NCBI RefSeq assembly: GCF_022369455.1
Contig: NZ_CP059599.1
Location: forward strand, 1,020,409 to 1,084,408
Direction: 5' to 3'
Length of the DNA: 64,000 bases
DNA from: Campylobacter sp. RM5004
GTDB taxonomy: Bacteria > Campylobacterota > Campylobacteria > Campylobacterales > Campylobacteraceae
The position numbers were made by a program, and so were the translations under genes. Of the stretch, positions 51,979 through 61,228 are shown piece after piece; position 1 is the stretch's first letter, and each line of letters begins with the position of its first letter. A model generated the notes under the pieces. The model saw nothing but the letters and a program-made list of their open reading frames with translations. It was not told where the DNA came from and ran no database searches.

Positions 51979-53057
51979 TTTTTAGCCTCCTTGCTATTAT
52001 CAAAATCTAAAATAGGAATTAATAGATTTTGATTAATTCCAATTCTATCATCTTTTAAATTATTATAAGCCTTTAAAGTGCTTGTGCTAACATTGTTTTT
52101 CTTAGCAATTGCATATAAAGTATCGCCTTGTTTTACTCTATAACTTATAACATTTTTTATACTATTTTTAGCATATTTAACTGAGCTTTTATTATCTTTA
52201 TAACTAGCTATTTTTTCTATTGGCAAATATGCATAATATGGATATGGAGGTGCGTAATTACCTTTAAATTGTGGATTTAATTCTTTTAATTCTGATAAGC
52301 TCATTTTTGCTTTATTTGCTACTAATTGCAAACTTTCATTTGGTTTTATTTCAACCTTGCCTATATTTAAAGCCATAACTTGATTTAATAAATAAATATC
52401 TCCATATTTAGCAATATCATTTTCAGCTATTAAACTTGTGCTTAAAATCTTTTTAAAAAATCTTCTAGTTTCTTTAGGTAAATATTTTTGCTCTTCATCA
52501 AGCAAAGCATTTAATTCATCTGTTCCCGCATTTCTAATAGCTTTTCTAACACAGCCATTTCCACAATTATATGCAAAAATTGCCAAATACCATTTGCCAA
52601 ACTCATCTTTTAATTTATGTAGATATTTTGCAGCAGCTACACTAGCAGCAACCACATCTTTTCTCTCATCAACAAATTTATCAATTCTTAAGCCAAAATT
52701 CTTAGCCGTTGGCTCCATAAACTGCCAAACTCCAGTAGCTTTTACACCTGATCTTGCATCTGTTTTAAAATTACTCTCAACCATTGCAAGGTATAAAAAT
52801 ACATCAGGAACGCCTTCTTTTTTTAAAATTGCTTTAATGATAGGAATATTCATATTAGCTTCATTTAAAACTTTTGTAAAATAAAGCACCTCACGCTCAC
52901 TCATGTCATAAAAAATCTCCATGAATGATTGATCTTGCAAATATTTAACATCTACATCAATGCTTTTTAAAATTTTTTCTTGTTTATCATATTTATCCAC
53001 CGAAAAACTAGCAAATAAACAAATATTTATCATTATTAATAATATAAACTTTTTCAA
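51975..53057 (-). CDS. mltD: MltD-like membrane-bound lytic transglycosylase with LysM
   Basis: A 360-residue exported muramidase that cuts peptidoglycan glycan strands. Signal peptide MKKFILLIMINICLFA; SLT domain with the catalytic Glu in MVESNFKTDARSGVKATGVW (about residue 93-113), and YLAIFAYNCGNG; a C-terminal LysM repeat (SYRVKQGDTLYAIAKKNNVS, about 308-350). It overlaps both tatD and rlpA by four bases, and the pair RlpA/MltD fits a role in septal wall remodelling. Confidence 0.92.
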   Translation of the reverse strand: MKKFILLIMINICLFASFSVDKYDKQEKILKSIDVDVKYLQDQSFMEIFYDMSEREVLYFTKVLNEANMNIPIIKAILKKEGVPDVFLYLAMVESNFKTDARSGVKATGVWQFMEPTAKNFGLRIDKFVDERKDVVAASVAAAKYLHKLKDEFGKWYLAIFAYNCGNGCVRKAIRNAGTDELNALLDEEQKYLPKETRRFFKKILSTSLIAENDIAKYGDIYLLNQVMALNIGKVEIKPNESLQLVANKAKMSLSELKELNPQFKGNYAPPYPYYAYLPIEKIASYKDNKSSVKYAKNSIKNVISYRVKQGDTLYAIAKKNNVSTSTLKAYNNLKDDRIGINQNLLIPILDFDNSKEAKN

Positions 53058-53815
53058 ATTAATCCTTTAAATAAATTTTTTGCGTTATTTGTTGTTAGCT
53101 CTGTTATCTCCTCAATTGATTTGTTTAATAATTCTGCCATTTTTTGTGCAACCAATGTGCAATACTTTGGCTCATTTAAAGTTCCTCTAAAAGGATGTGG
53201 GGTAAGATAAGGCGAATCTGTTTCAATAAGTAACCTATCTAATCTAATTTTAGGAAGTATTTCAACTAAATTTTTTGCATTTTTAAATGTTAAAACACCG
53301 CCAATTCCATAATAAAATCTATCGCTTAATTCAAGCAATATTGGGCTAGCATTAAAACAATGCAAAACTCCAAAAGCTTCTTTATAACTTTTCAAAATCT
53401 CAAGTGAATCAGCACTCGCATCTCTTATATGTATAATTAACGGCAGTTTTTTTTCTATTGAAAGCTCAATTTGTTTAATAAATACTTCTTTTTGTAAGAC
53501 TTTTTCTTCTTCGCTAGGACTTCTGTAATAATCTAATCCACATTCGCCTATTGCTATACATTTTTTATCATCTAAAAAACTTTTTAAATAATCTAAATTA
53601 AAATCAGTGATATCATAAGGATGAACCCCTGCTGCATAATAAACATTATCGTATTTATTAGCAATATTAGAAGCTTTTTTTAAAGTTTTTATATCAGCAC
53701 CTGGGATTATATGAAGTTTTACCCCATCATTACTTGCATTGGTTAAAACTTCATCTAAGATATCATCATATCTATCATCATCTAAATGCGTATGTGTATC
53801 AATAATATACATCAA
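53054..53815 (-). CDS. tatD: TatD-family metal-dependent hydrolase/DNase
   Basis: A 253-residue cytosolic TIM-barrel protein: IDTHTHLDDDRYDDIL at the N terminus (metal His pair), AAGVHPYDI, AIGECGLDYYRS, PLIIHIRDAS and LIETDSPYLTP. TatD proteins have 3'-5' DNase or exonuclease activity; the physiological substrate is not settled. It is mid-operon with four-base overlaps at both ends. Confidence 0.93.
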   Translation of the reverse strand: MMYIIDTHTHLDDDRYDDILDEVLTNASNDGVKLHIIPGADIKTLKKASNIANKYDNVYYAAGVHPYDITDFNLDYLKSFLDDKKCIAIGECGLDYYRSPSEEEKVLQKEVFIKQIELSIEKKLPLIIHIRDASADSLEILKSYKEAFGVLHCFNASPILLELSDRFYYGIGGVLTFKNAKNLVEILPKIRLDRLLIETDSPYLTPHPFRGTLNEPKYCTLVAQKMAELLNKSIEEITELTTNNAKNLFKGLI

Positions 53816-55059
53816 TCACCATTGTATATTTCAACCCTGTCACGGCCGTTATTTTTAGCTTCATATAAAGCTTCATCAGCTTTTTTAATCATTTCTTCAA
53901 TTTCTGATTTTTTAGAGCCAACTGCAACACCTATTGAAGCTGTAAAGTTGATTGTTTTATCTAAATAAATAGCAGGAGTTGATTTTATTGCGCTTCTAAT
54001 TTTAACTGCCATTTTAATAGCATCTTCTTTTTTAATATTTTTTATTAGTAAGCAAAATTCTTCACCACCAAATCTAGCAACCATATCTCCGCCCTTTACT
54101 TGCTCAAGTAAAGTTTGTCCGCATTGAACTATTACGCTATCTCCTGCCGCATGGCCTAAAGTATCGTTAATATTTTTAAATTTATCAATATCTATCATTA
54201 AAACAGCAAAATCTACATCATCATTTATTTTAGAATAATAATCTTTTGTAGCTTCAAAAAAGCTCTTTCTATTATTTAGTTTAGTTAAGAAATCTTTTGC
54301 AGCTGCATCTTTTAATTGCTCTGAATAATAAATCAAATCAATACTATTATTGATTCTACAAATCATATTTTCTCTTGAAAATGGCTTTTGAATAAAATCA
54401 TTTGCACCTGATTTTAACATTCTAACACCTACATCATCGCTTCCGTGAGCTGTTAGAACTATTATGCCTAATTGATTTTTATTATATTCTTTTCTAACTT
54501 CTTTAATAAGCTCTTCACCACTCATTGCTGGCATTTCTTTATCTGTTAAAATAAGTTTTACATCAGGATGTTGCTCTAAGTATCCTAAAGCTTCTGCTCC
54601 ATGTGCTGCTGGAAATACTTGAAATTTATAAGCTTGAAGAATATTTTTAATAATATTTCTCATAGCCATTGAATCTTCTGCAACAATTATTTTTGTATTT
54701 TCGTTTCTTTGTAAGCGTTCTATAATATCAATAATATAATCAACACACTCACTACCTTCTTTTAAAACATAATCAACTATATCTTTATCCATAAAGCTTT
54801 TTCTAGTAGCATCATCATCAAGACCAGTTAAAATAATACTTGGTAATTTTTTAGAAAGCGCATAATCAACAACTTGACCATGCATAGCATCAGGCAAACA
54901 TAAATCAAGCAATGCAGCAAAATATTCATTGTTATCTATTAATTCTTTAGCTTCTGCAAAATCATAAGCTATATCAAATTCACAATTTAATGCTCCACTA
55001 ACTTTTTTTGCTATTGCTTTAGCTAACATTTTATTATCATCTACTAATAATAATTTCAT
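53812..55059 (-). CDS. cbrR: CbrR-type response regulator with two receivers and a GGDEF domain
   Basis: A 415-residue PleD-like regulator: receiver 1 at about 1-118 (LLVDDNKMLA, phospho-Asp in LLDLCLPD), receiver 2 at about 125-240 (KIIVAEDSMAMRN, ILTDKEMPAMSGEE) and a diguanylate-cyclase GGDEF domain at about 255-410 with the active-site GGEEF (ARFGGEEFCLL). C. jejuni Cj0643 (CbrR) at the same place is the regulator of bile resistance. The domain reading implies control of c-di-GMP, though c-di-GMP signalling in this genus is limited. No sensor kinase is nearby. Confidence 0.93.
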   Translation of the reverse strand: MKLLLVDDNKMLAKAIAKKVSGALNCEFDIAYDFAEAKELIDNNEYFAALLDLCLPDAMHGQVVDYALSKKLPSIILTGLDDDATRKSFMDKDIVDYVLKEGSECVDYIIDIIERLQRNENTKIIVAEDSMAMRNIIKNILQAYKFQVFPAAHGAEALGYLEQHPDVKLILTDKEMPAMSGEELIKEVRKEYNKNQLGIIVLTAHGSDDVGVRMLKSGANDFIQKPFSRENMICRINNSIDLIYYSEQLKDAAAKDFLTKLNNRKSFFEATKDYYSKINDDVDFAVLMIDIDKFKNINDTLGHAAGDSVIVQCGQTLLEQVKGGDMVARFGGEEFCLLIKNIKKEDAIKMAVKIRSAIKSTPAIYLDKTINFTASIGVAVGSKKSEIEEMIKKADEALYEAKNNGRDRVEIYNGD

Positions 55060-56576
55060 TCTTTTCCTTCTAATATGGTTTTTGCAAAATCTAAGGCTGA
55101 TTGACTAATATTCTCATCACTAATCATCCTTGCAAGCTCATTTGCAATTTCATCTTTTTTAAGCTCTCTTGCAAAGCTTTTATTGTTTTCTTTACTTACC
55201 AAAAAATGCTGATTTGCTTTAGCACAAATCCAAGGCATATGAGTTATTACAAAAATTTGATAATGTTTGCTTAATCTACTTATCACATTTGCTATGCTTA
55301 TAGCCTCTTTTCCACTTAAATTAGCATCAATTTCATCTAAGAATATATAACCATTTGCATAATCAATAAAATCAGCAAAACTAGCTAAAAACGCAAGTCT
55401 TAATCTATTTAATTCACCAGAACTAATCTCTTTAAACCCTGCTTTATTTAGGCTGATTTCAAATCTATCAATACCGCTAATTCCTAATTCAAATTCCACT
55501 AGCTTAAGAGCAATTTTGTCTAAGTATAACAAATTTAGATAATCATTAATTTTGCACTCAAGTTCTTTAAGATAAATTGCTCTTATGTTAGAAATATTTC
55601 TAGCATCGCTTAAAAGCTTGTTTTTTAATACTTTTAGCTCTTTTTCAAGATGGCTTTTTTCGTAATCAATATTTTCATAAATATTTAATTCTTTTTCTTT
55701 TTCTTCTAAACTAATCAAAGCATCTTCTACACTGCCATATCTTTTAACAAGATAATGAAGTTTTTCAAGTCTATTTAAAATATCTTCTATATTTAAATCA
55801 CTGCTTTCATTGTTTAAATCATTGAAAATATCATTTAGCTCACTCATAGCATTTACAAAAAATTCACTATCAATATTAGCTAATCTTAATAATTCTAATA
55901 CACTATTTTCATAAGAAAATATGCCTTCTGATTTGCTTAAAGCTTGCTCTATTTTATCTCTTCTTGATAATTTAGTTTTTAATTCAAGAAGTTTTTCATA
56001 TTCGCCTTTTTTTGGATTAATTTCTTTAATCTTTTTTATTTCTAGGCTTAATAATTCTTTTAAATCATTAATTTTATTTTCATCTTCACATAATTTATTA
56101 TATTCTTTTTCTAATTCATCTAATTTTTTAAAATTATTTTTATACTCATTTAAAATATTTTCATAATTTGCTTCTTTTTTTATAACCACTAAATCAAGCA
56201 TTTTAAGCAAATAACTAGGCTCAAAATCATCATAATTTTTAGCCGATAAATAACGAATATTACTAGCATTTAATTCGCTCATTATTTTTTTTGATACTGC
56301 TTGATTATTTATAAAATATCTTGTTACTTTATCTTTTTTTACTCTAAAAACATTAGGATTAGCATTTTCTATACTTTCATCATTAATCTTATCATCTATG
56401 CTAATTTCTAAAAGATTTGCAGTGCTTTCAAAAATCCCAAAAGCTGCTAAAATGCTTTTAAAAATCACCGACTTTCCAGCCCCACTTGAACCTGTAAAAA
56501 CAATAAGCCCATTTTTAAAATCTAAATTAAGTTCATCAAAAGTTATATTATTTGTAAAATATAATCTTTCTATCAT
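55056..56576 (-). CDS. recN: DNA repair ATPase RecN, shortened form
   Basis: A 506-residue SMC-like repair protein for double-strand breaks. N-terminal Walker A is FTGSSGAGKSVIF (about 25-37); a long coiled coil fills the middle; SSGELNRLRLAFLASFAD is the ABC signature and YIFLDEIDANLSG the Walker B. The frame extends to a TTG at 56591, but GGGGAGA stands before the ATG at 56576, which overlaps the nadK stop (ATGA), so I use that start. It is about 50 residues shorter than E. coli RecN, as usual in Campylobacter. The exact word at 55479 encodes EFELGIS. Confidence 0.9.
   Translation of the reverse strand: MIERLYFTNNITFDELNLDFKNGLIVFTGSSGAGKSVIFKSILAAFGIFESTANLLEISIDDKINDESIENANPNVFRVKKDKVTRYFINNQAVSKKIMSELNASNIRYLSAKNYDDFEPSYLLKMLDLVVIKKEANYENILNEYKNNFKKLDELEKEYNKLCEDENKINDLKELLSLEIKKIKEINPKKGEYEKLLELKTKLSRRDKIEQALSKSEGIFSYENSVLELLRLANIDSEFFVNAMSELNDIFNDLNNESSDLNIEDILNRLEKLHYLVKRYGSVEDALISLEEKEKELNIYENIDYEKSHLEKELKVLKNKLLSDARNISNIRAIYLKELECKINDYLNLLYLDKIALKLVEFELGISGIDRFEISLNKAGFKEISSGELNRLRLAFLASFADFIDYANGYIFLDEIDANLSGKEAISIANVISRLSKHYQIFVITHMPWICAKANQHFLVSKENNKSFARELKKDEIANELARMISDENISQSALDFAKTILEGKE
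55479..55496 (-). repeat. 18-base word inside recN, exact (T type)
   Basis: Read on the coding strand as EFELGI, shortly before the ABC signature motif. Confidence 0.85.
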
Positions 56577-57409
56577 CTTATTTCTCCCCAATGTAGCTTT
56601 TCATTTAAAACTTTAAAATAAGAACTATTTTTTTTCCTAATAATATTAGCTCTTACATTGCTAAGTCCTATTCTAGCACTTATAAATTCATCTTTATTAA
56701 ATACTTCTTGTCCGTCTATACTAAGAGTGCAGTTTGAACTAATTACATCTATAAAAAAGCTTTTAGGAAGGACAATAGGTCTTTGAGTTAGCGAATGAGA
56801 ACATATAGGAGTTAGCATAAAAACACGGCTAAGTGGATATACAATAGAACCACCTGCACTAAGGTTATATGCGGTTGAACCTGCTGGAGTTGAGATTATA
56901 AGTCCATCGGCATTATAATTATTAAAAATTTCTCCTTTAAAACTTGTCTTAATATCAGCTAATAATAAATGATTTGCTCTATTAAATACTGCGTCATTAA
57001 AAGCATATTTTTGTAAGACTTTTCCATTTTTTAACTTTATTTGAACGCTTAATAAAAAAGGCCTTTCAAGCTTATAAGAGCCATTTATAAAATCGCTAAT
57101 TCCTAATTCAAATTCCTTGATTTGAAACTCCGTTAAAAAGCCTAGATTTCCAGCATGAACACCTAAAACAGGAATATTTGTATTAGCCAAATACCTACAA
57201 GCTGAAATAATGTTTCCATCTCCGCCTAAGGAAATTAATAAACTTACATTTTCTAAATCAAAATTAATATTATCTTTTCTATTATTTATATATAGAGAAT
57301 ATTTTATTTTTTTATGTTCTAAAAAATTTTTTATATGTTTTAGCTCAGAACTATCTTCTAAACCAAGTTTGCAAAATATTATAATTTTCTTAATTTCTTT
57401 ATTTTTCAT
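56573..57409 (-). CDS. nadK: NAD kinase
   Basis: Phosphorylates NAD+ to NADP+, a 278-residue cytosolic enzyme. LISLGGDGNIISACRYL holds the GGDG motif (about 59-62); NAGNLGFLTE-type text appears as VHAGNLGFLTEF; ISTPAGSTAYNLSAGGSI is the second conserved region. It is the first gene of the minus-strand operon to mrdA, divergent from aspS across a 90-base gap, and overlaps recN by four bases. EFELGIS near residue 103 is encoded by an exact copy of the 18-base word. Confidence 0.95.
   Translation of the reverse strand: MKNKEIKKIIIFCKLGLEDSSELKHIKNFLEHKKIKYSLYINNRKDNINFDLENVSLLISLGGDGNIISACRYLANTNIPVLGVHAGNLGFLTEFQIKEFELGISDFINGSYKLERPFLLSVQIKLKNGKVLQKYAFNDAVFNRANHLLLADIKTSFKGEIFNNYNADGLIISTPAGSTAYNLSAGGSIVYPLSRVFMLTPICSHSLTQRPIVLPKSFFIDVISSNCTLSIDGQEVFNKDEFISARIGLSNVRANIIRKKNSSYFKVLNEKLHWGEIR
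57098..57115 (-). repeat. 18-base word inside nadK, exact (T type)
   Basis: Read on the coding strand as EFELGI just after LGFLTEFQI. Confidence 0.85.
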
Positions 57410-57462
57410 AATCTTTTCTTATATTTTTTATTATAAATTTACAATTTTTGAGTAAAAAACAA

Positions 57463-57468
57463 TATAAT
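57463..57468 (+). promoter_or_regulatory. -10 element for aspS
   Basis: TATAAT about 32 bases before the TTG start; AAGGAAAAAAA lies between. Confidence 0.45.
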
Positions 57469-57499
57469 TTTATAAAAAATCATTAATTAAGGAAAAAAA

Positions 57500-59257
57500 T
57501 TGAGAACACATTATAGCACTGAGCTAAGTATTAAAAATATTAATGAAGAAGTAGTTGTAGCAGGTTTTGTTAATTCATATCGTGACCATGGTGGAGTTGT
57601 ATTTTTAGATTTAAGAGATAAAGAAGGTATTATTCAATTAGTATGCGATCCGGAAATTAGCAAAAAAGCTCATGAAATTGCAAGCACTTTAAGAGATGAA
57701 TACGTAATAAGCGCAAAAGGTAAAATAAGAGCTAGAGGAGAAGGATTAGTAAATCCAAGACTAAAAACTGGTGAAATAGAAATAGTTTGCGAAGAAGTTG
57801 AATTAATAAACGCTGCAAAAGCACTACCTTTTGATATAAATGATTTAAATGTTAATGAAGAATTAAGACTTAAATATAGATTTTTAAGCCTTAGAAATCC
57901 AAAATTATTAGATAATTTCAAAAAGCGTTCAATTATTACAACAGCAGCTAGAAATGCTCTAACAAAATTAGGCTTTATGGAAGTTGAAACTCCGATTTTA
58001 ACAAAAGCTACACCTGAAGGTGCAAGAGATTATTTAGTTCCATCTCGTGTGCATGAAGGTGAATTTTACGCACTACCACAAAGCCCACAATTATTCAAAC
58101 AGCTTTTAATGGTTGCAGGATTTGATAAATACTTTCAAATCGCAAAGTGCTTTAGAGATGAAGATTTAAGAGCTGATAGACAGCCTGAATTTACTCAAAT
58201 AGATGTTGAGATGAGCTTTTGCGATCAAGAAATGGTTATGCAAAATGCTGAAACTTTCTTAAGAGAAACATTTGCAAGTGTTGGCATAACAATGCCACAA
58301 AATGTAAGAAGAATGACTTATAATGACGCGATGGAAAGCTATGGAAGTGATAAGCCAGATTTAAGATTTGATATGCCAATGATTGATGTAGCACATATTT
58401 TTGCAAAATCAAATAATGCTATTTTTAGTGAGCCTGCAAAGGATACTAAGAAAAATCGTGTAAAAGCAATCGTTGTTAAAAATGGAGATAATATTTTCTC
58501 AAAACGCCAAATGCAAGGATTTGAAGAGTATGTAAGAAAATTTGGTGCTAAAGGTTTAGCATTTATTCAAATGAAAGAGGATGGACCAAAAGGACCATTA
58601 ACTAAGTTTTTTGATGATGAAGGTGCTGAACTTATTAATTTCTTAAAAGAAAAAGCAGATTTTAATGTAGGAGATGTAGTGTTCTTCGGCGTTGGTGCTA
58701 AAAAAACTGTTTTGGATTATATGGGAAGATTTAGATTATTTTTAGCAAATGAATTAAAAATCATTGATGAAAATAAATTTGAGTTTTTATGGGTTGTTGA
58801 TTTTCCTATGTTTGAGCAAAACGATGATGGTACTTATTCAGCAATGCACCACCCATTCACAATGCCAAAGAATATTGATGCACCAATTGATGAAATAAGT
58901 TCTGTTGCTTATGATATAGTATTAAACGGAGTTGAGCTTGGTGGCGGAAGTATAAGAATTCATAGAAGTGATATCCAACAAAAAGTATTTAAATTACTTG
59001 GAATTAGCGAAGATGAGCAAAAAGAAAAATTTGGCTTCTTACTAGATGCTTTAAGTTATGGAGCACCTAGTCATGGTGGATTTGCGATAGGACTTGATAG
59101 ATTATTAATGCTAGTTACAAAATCAAGCTCAATTAGAGATGTAATAGCATTCCCTAAAACTCAAAGAGCACAATGCTTGATGACTGATGCGCCAAGCAAA
59201 GTTGCTTATTCTCAGCTTAATGAATTACACATTGCATTAAAAGAAAGTAAAAAATAA
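57500..59257 (+). CDS. aspS: aspartyl-tRNA synthetase
   Basis: A class-IIb synthetase charging tRNA-Asp, and probably tRNA-Asn too, as in relatives that use GatCAB transamidation; that is from family knowledge. At 585 residues it is of the bacterial type: an N-terminal OB-fold (1-100), motif 2 in [17 protein letters not shown], an inserted GAD domain (about 285-415) and motif 3 [11 protein letters not shown]. The start is TTG ([10 protein letters not shown]) with AAGGAAAAAAA upstream. A GC-rich terminator follows. Confidence 0.97.
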   Translation: MRTHYSTELSIKNINEEVVVAGFVNSYRDHGGVVFLDLRDKEGIIQLVCDPEISKKAHEIASTLRDEYVISAKGKIRARGEGLVNPRLKTGEIEIVCEEVELINAAKALPFDINDLNVNEELRLKYRFLSLRNPKLLDNFKKRSIITTAARNALTKLGFMEVETPILTKATPEGARDYLVPSRVHEGEFYALPQSPQLFKQLLMVAGFDKYFQIAKCFRDEDLRADRQPEFTQIDVEMSFCDQEMVMQNAETFLRETFASVGITMPQNVRRMTYNDAMESYGSDKPDLRFDMPMIDVAHIFAKSNNAIFSEPAKDTKKNRVKAIVVKNGDNIFSKRQMQGFEEYVRKFGAKGLAFIQMKEDGPKGPLTKFFDDEGAELINFLKEKADFNVGDVVFFGVGAKKTVLDYMGRFRLFLANELKIIDENKFEFLWVVDFPMFEQNDDGTYSAMHHPFTMPKNIDAPIDEISSVAYDIVLNGVELGGGSIRIHRSDIQQKVFKLLGISEDEQKEKFGFLLDALSYGAPSHGGFAIGLDRLLMLVTKSSSIRDVIAFPKTQRAQCLMTDAPSKVAYSQLNELHIALKESKK

Positions 59258-59262
59258 TTTTT

Positions 59263-59282
59263 GCCCCTAAAAAGGGGCTTTT
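59263..59282 (+). terminator. terminator hairpin after aspS
   Basis: GCCCCT, loop AAAA, AGGGGC, then TTTT. The kpsC start lies seven bases beyond. Confidence 0.75.
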
Positions 59283-59288
59283 GATACT

Positions 59289-61211
59289 ATGGTTATTAGA
59301 TATTTTAAACAATATAAACTTCGTAAAAATGTTAAAAACTTTTTAAATCTTTCTTGGCGTGATGCAAGCTGCAATGGTATTTATTATGGTTGGGGAAGAA
59401 AGGAAAGTGGAAGAATAGCTGAGAATTTAGCTAAAAAAAATAATGCTAAATTTTGCTTACTTGAAGATGGTCTTATTCGTTCTTTAGGGCTTGGTATTAG
59501 CGATAAAAATAGCTTTTCATTAGTATTTGATGATGTTGGGATTTATTATGATGCTACAAATCCAAGTAGATTAGAAAATATTTTAAATACTTATAAATTT
59601 AGCGAAGATGAATTAGAACAAGCAAAAAAAGCTATAAAATATCTAGTAGATAATAATATAAGCAAATACAATAATGCTTACAAAGAATTTGAATTAGGAA
59701 ATAAAGATAATGTTTTGGTAATTTTACAAAGTGCTAATGATTTATCTTTAAAATACGGCTTAGCTAATAATATTAATTCACTTGATATGATAAAAGATGC
59801 GATTAGAGAAAATTCTAACTCTAAGGTTTATGTAAAGATTCATCCAGATGTGCTAAGCGGCAAAAAACAAAGCGATATAAATATAAATAAAATACCAAAA
59901 GAATGTGAAATTATAAGCGATAGCTATAATCCAATAAGTCTTCTTAAAAACTTTAAAAAAGTTTATACAAAGACTTCAACAATGGGATTTGAAGCTTTAC
60001 TTTGTGGATGTGAATGCTTATGTTATGGAATGCCGTTTTATGCAGGATGGGGGCTTACAAAAGATAAACAAAAATGCGAACGTAGGATTAAGACAAGAAG
60101 TATTGAAGAAATATTTTATGCAATGTATTTTTTATATACAAAGTATTATAACCTATATTCTGAAGAGATTTCAGATATATTTGATACTATGAAAACTGTA
60201 GTTCAGTTTAGAGAAATTTATAAGGCTAATTCAGGAAGATTATTTTTCTTTGGTTTTTCTTTATGGAAAAGAGCTCATACAAAACATTTTTTTAAATCAG
60301 ATAATAATAAAATAATTTTTATGAACTCTTTAAATGCTTTAAAGCGATATAAAATTACGCAACATGATAAAGCATTCATTTGGGGTAAAAAATACGATAA
60401 AAATGAACTTGAAAAGTATTTTAAGAATGTTAGCATAGTAGAAGATGGTTTCATACGCTCAATTGGACTTGGCTCAAATTTAACTAAAGCATATTCATTA
60501 GTTGTTGATGATATAGGAATTTATTTTGATCCTAACACTCCTAGTAGATTAGAATACATTCTAAAAAATATTGATTTTAACGATGAGTTAATACAAGAGG
60601 CAAAAGAAATTAGAAAACTAATCTTAGATAATTCGTTTTCTAAATATAACTGCTTAAAACACAAAGAATTACCAAAAAGAGAGCAAAAAACAATACTAAT
60701 CCCAGCACAAGTTGAAGATGATGCATCTATAAAATGTGGTGGTTTAGGCTATGATTCTTTAAAACTTATCAAGCAAGTTAGGGCTGAAAACCCAGAAGCT
60801 TATATAATTTATAAAGTTCATCCTGATGTAGTAGCTGGTAATCGTCAGGGTCTTAAAGATGAAAAAATTATCCTCCAATACTGTGATGAAATCATAACTG
60901 ATATTAGCATTGATAGTTGTATAAAAGCCTGTGATGAAGTACATACTATCACATCAACTGCAGGCTATGACGCACTTATCCGTGATAAAGTAGTAGTAAC
61001 TTACGGAGCACCATTTTACGCCGGTTGGGGTCTTACAATTGATAAAAACATAACCCCAGAAATTTTATATAGAAGAAATAGAAAATTAAGTATAAATGAA
61101 TTAATTGCTGGAGTTATCATTTTATATCCAAAATACATACATATTAAAACTAAAAGCTTAGTAAAAACTAAACTAGCTATAAAATATCTAATAATTAATA
61201 TATTAAAATAA
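59289..61211 (+). CDS. kpsC: capsule polysaccharide beta-Kdo transferase KpsC
   Basis: A 640-residue cytoplasmic-face enzyme that, with KpsS, builds the poly-Kdo linker joining group-2 capsule to its lipid anchor. It has the expected internal duplication: module 1 (YGWGRKESGRIAENLA, LLEDGLIRSLGLGISDKNSF, VFDDVGIYYDATNPSRLE) and module 2 (FIWGKKYDKNELEKYF, VEDGFIRSIGLGSNLTKAYS, VVDDIGIYFDPNTPSRLE). Each module ends with the YGxPFYAGWGLT motif (CYGMPFYAGWGLTKD and TYGAPFYAGWGLTID). The ATG has no strong binding site and the aspS terminator is just upstream, so a promoter is not obvious. It marks the edge of a capsule locus that continues beyond 64 kb. The word copy at 59685 encodes EFELGN. Confidence 0.92.
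   Translation: MVIRYFKQYKLRKNVKNFLNLSWRDASCNGIYYGWGRKESGRIAENLAKKNNAKFCLLEDGLIRSLGLGISDKNSFSLVFDDVGIYYDATNPSRLENILNTYKFSEDELEQAKKAIKYLVDNNISKYNNAYKEFELGNKDNVLVILQSANDLSLKYGLANNINSLDMIKDAIRENSNSKVYVKIHPDVLSGKKQSDININKIPKECEIISDSYNPISLLKNFKKVYTKTSTMGFEALLCGCECLCYGMPFYAGWGLTKDKQKCERRIKTRSIEEIFYAMYFLYTKYYNLYSEEISDIFDTMKTVVQFREIYKANSGRLFFFGFSLWKRAHTKHFFKSDNNKIIFMNSLNALKRYKITQHDKAFIWGKKYDKNELEKYFKNVSIVEDGFIRSIGLGSNLTKAYSLVVDDIGIYFDPNTPSRLEYILKNIDFNDELIQEAKEIRKLILDNSFSKYNCLKHKELPKREQKTILIPAQVEDDASIKCGGLGYDSLKLIKQVRAENPEAYIIYKVHPDVVAGNRQGLKDEKIILQYCDEIITDISIDSCIKACDEVHTITSTAGYDALIRDKVVVTYGAPFYAGWGLTIDKNITPEILYRRNRKLSINELIAGVIILYPKYIHIKTKSLVKTKLAIKYLIINILK
59685..59702 (+). repeat. 18-base word inside kpsC, one mismatch
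   Basis: GAATTTGAATTAGGAAAT, read EFELGN in the linker of the first KpsC module. Confidence 0.7.
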
Positions 61212-61228
61212 GTAACTAAACATCAAAT

